From positions 4,278,001 to 4,342,000 of the forward strand of contig JASJZC010000007.1 in assembly GCA_037178855.1 (NCBI GenBank): 64,000 nucleotides of DNA. Direction: 5' to 3'. The position numbers and the translations under genes are program-made. The stretch is from Oscheius sp. JU75. Taxonomy: Eukaryota > Nematoda > Chromadorea > Rhabditida > Rhabditidae. Below, piece by piece: positions 53,601 to 64,000 of this stretch. The notes below the pieces were generated by a model that was given only the letters and a program-made list of their open reading frames with translations, searched no databases and had not been told where the DNA came from. How positions within the stretch are numbered: the first letter of the stretch is position 1; each line of letters begins with the position of its first letter.

Positions 53601-53884
53601 TTTTTTAATGGCCCACGGAGAAGCAGATGGTAAGAAAAGATGCTTGTTAAGGAAAAACCGTGATTTTAGACAACGTACACTATCAGCACAGTGCTCTACT
53701 CTCAGATGCTCTTCAGGGACATCTTGTTCACTTCACTCAATTGGTATAATAGTCTCTAACTATAGACTACCCGAAGTTTCAGGTCTATAGTAACCAGGAT
53801 CATTCCATGGGTGCCCGTCAAAAACATCTTTTCAAAGAAGTCGGAATGTTTCTACACAAATGCTTTAATCTACCACCATCATAA
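50642..53884 (+). CDS. Type II membrane dipeptidyl peptidase IV-like serine protease
   Basis: Removes X-Pro or X-Ala dipeptides from peptide N-termini. A first short exon (MDMDKH) joins an exon at about 50697-50814 encoding a signal anchor ([20 protein letters not shown] onward). The beta-propeller follows (about 50870-52900) with the double-Glu motif DWLYEEE, which in DPP-IV enzymes fixes the substrate amino terminus. The catalytic domain has [11 protein letters not shown] (oxyanion Tyr), GWSYGG (Ser), AHGEADD (Asp) and DHSMG (His). All key residues are intact, so an active enzyme is expected. Exons join in phase throughout, and the stop is at 53882-53884 with AATAAA nearby at about 53912. 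Closest to the worm dpf genes of the membrane group; exact orthology is not assigned. The start codon may lie further upstream. Confidence 0.88.
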
Positions 53885-54718
53885 GCTTTATTCCTACTTG
53901 TACAGCTTTTAATAAAAAGTCTTTGTCTTATTTTTCAAATGATATACAAATTGACTGGTCTTTAAGAAAAGAACCAGGGCCCAGTTCGATTAGGGAACTA
54001 CGGAATGCTTTTGGAAGAACCCAAGGCTGTTCAAATGTGAAAACATTGTTTAAAATAAGATATCTAGACATCCATGGGACAGAAACAGTCATTTAGAACC
54101 CTAATTCATGTCTCAGCAATTTATGTGCGGAATATATCAAATAAGACGGTCCTTGTATGGCAATTTGATGCTCTATTACAACCCCTTCACCAGGCGTCTA
54201 TCCGCTGTCAGTAGGAATGGACTTCTTCCAAGTGGATCATTCTTCTTTGTACTGCGATATATTCAACTGCCGCAGCCAGCTTGCTGGTATAAGACTGGAA
54301 TCCAGAACTAGCAATCTTTGCAGGTGAATGGAACCAGCTTGACTGGAGTGATAACCTTTCCCATGGGCCCCAGGCTTCCATTATCGGTAAGAGAATTGAC
54401 CAGCTTTGTCAGTGATGCAGTCTCATGTCGTCGGAGCCTCATTTGGGTCGTTGCTGAAAGCTTTCGAATACCGGTCATCTGATGAAAAATAGCAAGCTAA
54501 CATTCTAAAAAATCCAGAAAATATCCCAATCAACATGCAGTGGTCCTGTGAAACATTAGCCGCACTAATCTTGAGGGACTTTCGAAAATTTCGCCAGTTT
54601 GACTGAAAATGTTCAACAGAACCGTGTCATCATAATAATCGACTTAGATACATCAACTACTTTCTGTGATCTTCATCAAGGTATTGATAACTTAACGCAA
54701 AATCCACAAGCAGAAGAG
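53885..54718. other. Intergenic region
   Basis: Holds the DPP 3' UTR and the probable promoter of the zinc-finger gene. An open frame continues upstream from 54719 to about 54590, so additional 5' exons of that gene could lie here. Confidence 0.35.
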
Positions 54719-61352
<6,634 letters not shown>

Positions 61353-61752
61353 AAACGAAAAACAACGCGTTGATCCTCCTCATCATCAGCATTCTATTAT
61401 TCGCATTCCAAAAGCCGAACTTTTATACTGGTCAGCTCGATACCTTTGTTCCTTACATAATGAAGTTAGTTTTTCCCGGTTAACTTTGCAATTTCTGTCT
61501 TTGTGATATCTATAGATTAAGAAATGCCGTGACAGATTCTTGCTTTACTTCCCACAAATGTGATTTTTACCCTTGAAATAAATTATTTTACGAGGTATGT
61601 ATAGAACTTAAAGCTTCGGGGGCCTGGTGGTTTTTTGAAAAAAGGAAGCTACGTAATTGAATAGTGCTATCACCCGACCATACCAAGATAACGAAGATCA
61701 ATAAGGCATCTGCTACTCTGCTAATTTTTTATTTTCAAACTTTTCTCTTTGA
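61353..61752. other. Spacer between the EGR and DEG/ENaC genes
   Basis: The EGR 3' UTR (AATAAA near 61578) and the DEG/ENaC promoter. No other feature is visible. Confidence 0.45.
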
Positions 61753-64000
61753 ATGACCAGCGATAAAAGCAGTGAAGACAATGATCCTATGGAAGATGAA
61801 CAAGAGCGAAGGATCATTTTGCATGTTTATGATGACGAGTCTCGCGACTTCACATCGTTAACAACTTATCATGGAATGGTAAAAACAGTGAAATCTTTAT
61901 TATTCGTTTACTTAAGAGACGAATATATGCCTCCGCTACATGGCCTTCTCGAATATTCTGGTCTCTTGTGGTGGTTACTTGCTTAACACTTTTCATGATA
62001 CATGTATTGCAAGTGTTAGCGTGCAGAAATAATCGTTCAGAGTGGACTAATGCTATTCTTCTACAACTCTCATCCAACCTTCATCAAAACTTTAGATGTT
62101 TCTATTGCTTCTAAATATCTTCCAACTATTACCATTTGTAAAGCATCCGAGCCAACAGGTTGATTAGCTTGAATTAAAAATCCAGAGATGTTTAGACGAA
62201 TTCCATCAACTTGCTTATCAAGTTCTCAACGATATTCCTCTCAGGGAACGTGATCTCACACTACTGCAGCAACATTCTAGAAGTCGACTATTCGTGGACT
62301 ATTGGAACTATACACGGTCCATCTTACTCAAACTACTAAATAATCCTACGTTTCAGACTACCTTGTGAAGAGATAATTAACCGTGTATTAATAGGAGGGC
62401 GTCTTTTGCCGGAACCGTGCCATTATGGCGAGGAAGCAGTCACGGATATAGGCTACTGTTGGTCGTTTACTTTCAAGGATGTAAGCACAGACCCAACCGA
62501 TGCTATCGACATCGAGACAAAAATGGAGAGCAACAGTAAACAGATGATGATTTTTTCTTTACTTTCTTTTAAGGCTTTATTTCTTTTCAAGTTCACGGTG
62601 ATCGATCAGCTTCGAACATGAAGAATAAACGACGCTATTTGAGAAAAAGACACAAGTCTATTCTGTCTTTAACAATTAGCACCGTAAGTTCTATAATGCC
62701 TGATGTATGCGATCACTTCAGCAACAGCTTCTACACGAGGATGACTGGGGATCGTGCCACAGCGAGTTTGCGAATCTTCATTTCGACGGACAGCTTTATC
62801 AGCAGTCTGAATGTGAGAAAAACTGTGTTGCTATGCAGTACATAGAACGGTAGATATTTTATACTCCTTCCGAATAGAAGATTTCAGATGCAGTTGTGTG
62901 CCTTTTCATTTGGCGAAACCTGGTGTGAAAGTTTGCTCGTTGGCAGAGATGCATTTCTGCAAAGAAATAGGTTAAGTTCTGATAGAGATTGTCGAACAAA
63001 AGTTTTAGCAAGACCAATTCAAACTTGTGACTGCCCTTTAGAATGTGAAAGGCTGCTCTACACCGAGTCGGACATGTCGTTTGTTCGAATTAAATCAGCA
63101 GAAATGTAGGCTAATGTTTTTTGTCTCAACGCCTGAATATTTGCAGGTCTGTGTTCCGGATAGAATTCCCCTCTTACAAAGTCAAAATTTTGTATCAGCT
63201 TAAAAGAATCAAAGCTGTAGACCTACTAAGTAAGCGCGTTGTTTTCAATCCGAGACCCAAATAGCCTTCATTTTCCGGTTTCGTCGCCGGCAGCATGGGA
63301 CTGTTTCTCGGAATGAGTTGTGTCACTTTACTAGAAATCTTCATTTATCTCTTCAAGTCGGTTTGGGGAGTATTCAATGACGAGGTTTGCTTTGTTTTCA
63401 TCTGTTATCTTAGAATTGTAGAGGCACAAGTCGTACTGGGACAACATAATGGGTGACGAGGATGGAAATCAGCGACGGAAGTCATATGAACAAATAGTCA
63501 TAACAACTAAGAGCGGAAAGTGGAAATATCATAAGATATTTAAAACGAACTGTTTGTTCAGGGCAGACGATGAGCCATTAAAGCCTGTGATCGAGGAAAA
63601 CTACGCCGTGCTGACTGATCCAATGACCCGAAGGACATCAGTTATTCGCATCGGGCCTCAGTATCCCGTATCAAACGAAAGTCGAAGTCGTTCCAATACG
63701 GGCAACACACCTGAGAGTGGGTCTGGCGCACTGACAGTAAGTTTGCATTAATCTACTACTAAAGCGCAATGGTGTCTATCTATCCGTCCGTTGCCACGAG
63801 CCAAAAGCTGGCAAGTACGGTATGTCAAGATATTAGTGGACAAATCAGCTCTGTAAGAAACGTGGGAACTTCTGCTATTGGGGGAAACGACGCAGCAACC
63901 TGTTTCCAAATAAAGACAAGACAAAAGGGCGGCGAAGCCGTCGTAGACGGCTGGTGATACTGAAATGTACTCTTTTCAGATCCGCCTAATGAGGAACCCG
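61753..64000 (+). CDS. DEG/ENaC ion channel subunit (incomplete at the window edge)
   Basis: An amiloride-sensitive-type cation channel subunit with two membrane segments and a large Cys-rich ectodomain. It starts MTSDKSSEDNDPMEDEQE (61753). After TTYHGM and a 38-nt intron comes RRIYASATWPSRIFWSLVVV (TM1), then another very short intron (37 or 28 nt) and SGLMLFFYNSHPTFIKTLD with PTITICKASEPTG, the post-TM1 motif. The ectodomain has CHYGEEAV, ECEKNCVAM, CAFSFGETWCES and CDCPLECERLLYTES, typical of the family. TM2 is GSMGLFLGMSCVTLLEIFIY with the G-x-S-type selectivity region altered (GMS). A long cytoplasmic tail follows, and a further exon starts about 63980, so the C-terminus is beyond the window. 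The exact subfamily is not assigned. Confidence 0.85.

Overview
The window is genomic DNA of a nematode, most likely a rhabditid. It is not bacterial: genes are split by many short introns with GT...TTTNCAG boundaries, several start codons lie just after a strong splice acceptor (as in trans-spliced worm genes), and the recognisable proteins match worm genes (UNC-84, DOP-1, PDK-1, an EGR-type zinc-finger factor, DPP-IV, DEG/ENaC, dynein light chain). Some introns are only about 37-39 nt, shorter than the usual Caenorhabditis mode. No tRNA, rRNA, CRISPR array or intact transposon was recognised by eye.

Layout. 1.4-7.2 kb: a secreted class-2 lipase (+) and a convergent ACSL3/4-type long-chain acyl-CoA synthetase (-), a lipid-metabolism pair. 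8.8-13.6 kb: a large SUN-domain protein (unc-84 type) with an unusual Gly/Trp-rich internal repeat. 13.9-17.8 kb (-): ERGIC1-type cargo receptor, a Cys-rich single-pass membrane protein and an LC8 dynein light chain, the last two close enough to be an operon. 18.6-19.8 kb: an atypical Ras-like GTPase. 23.9-26.2 kb: dopamine receptor dop-1, followed by an unrecognised, possibly broken gene and then a decayed copy of the dop-1 3' end. 30.2-34.5 kb: KCTD5/insomniac-like BTB protein and a secreted PAN/thrombospondin-1 protein. 35.4-39.4 kb: pdk-1. 40.3-43.8 kb: a stand-alone PAH protein, a SNAP-25-family SNARE, and a Tyr/Trp-rich protein (-). About 44.9 kb: a strong miRNA hairpin with the miR-80/bantam seed. 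46.9-53.9 kb: a ShK-domain secreted protein and a type II DPP-IV-like peptidase. 54.7-61.4 kb: EGR zinc-finger factor with a 4.6 kb intron. 61.8 kb to the right edge: a DEG/ENaC channel, incomplete at the window end.

Most genes are ordinary conserved worm genes, not one pathway. Shared themes are lipid handling (lipase, ACSL, PDK-1 as a lipid-signalled kinase), neuronal signalling and secretion (DOP-1, SNAP-25 family, DEG/ENaC), and dynein/nuclear positioning (UNC-84, dynein light chain). The most novel item is the bantam-seed miRNA hairpin. Exon models were built by hand from splice signals and reading phase, so internal boundaries and some start codons are provisional.
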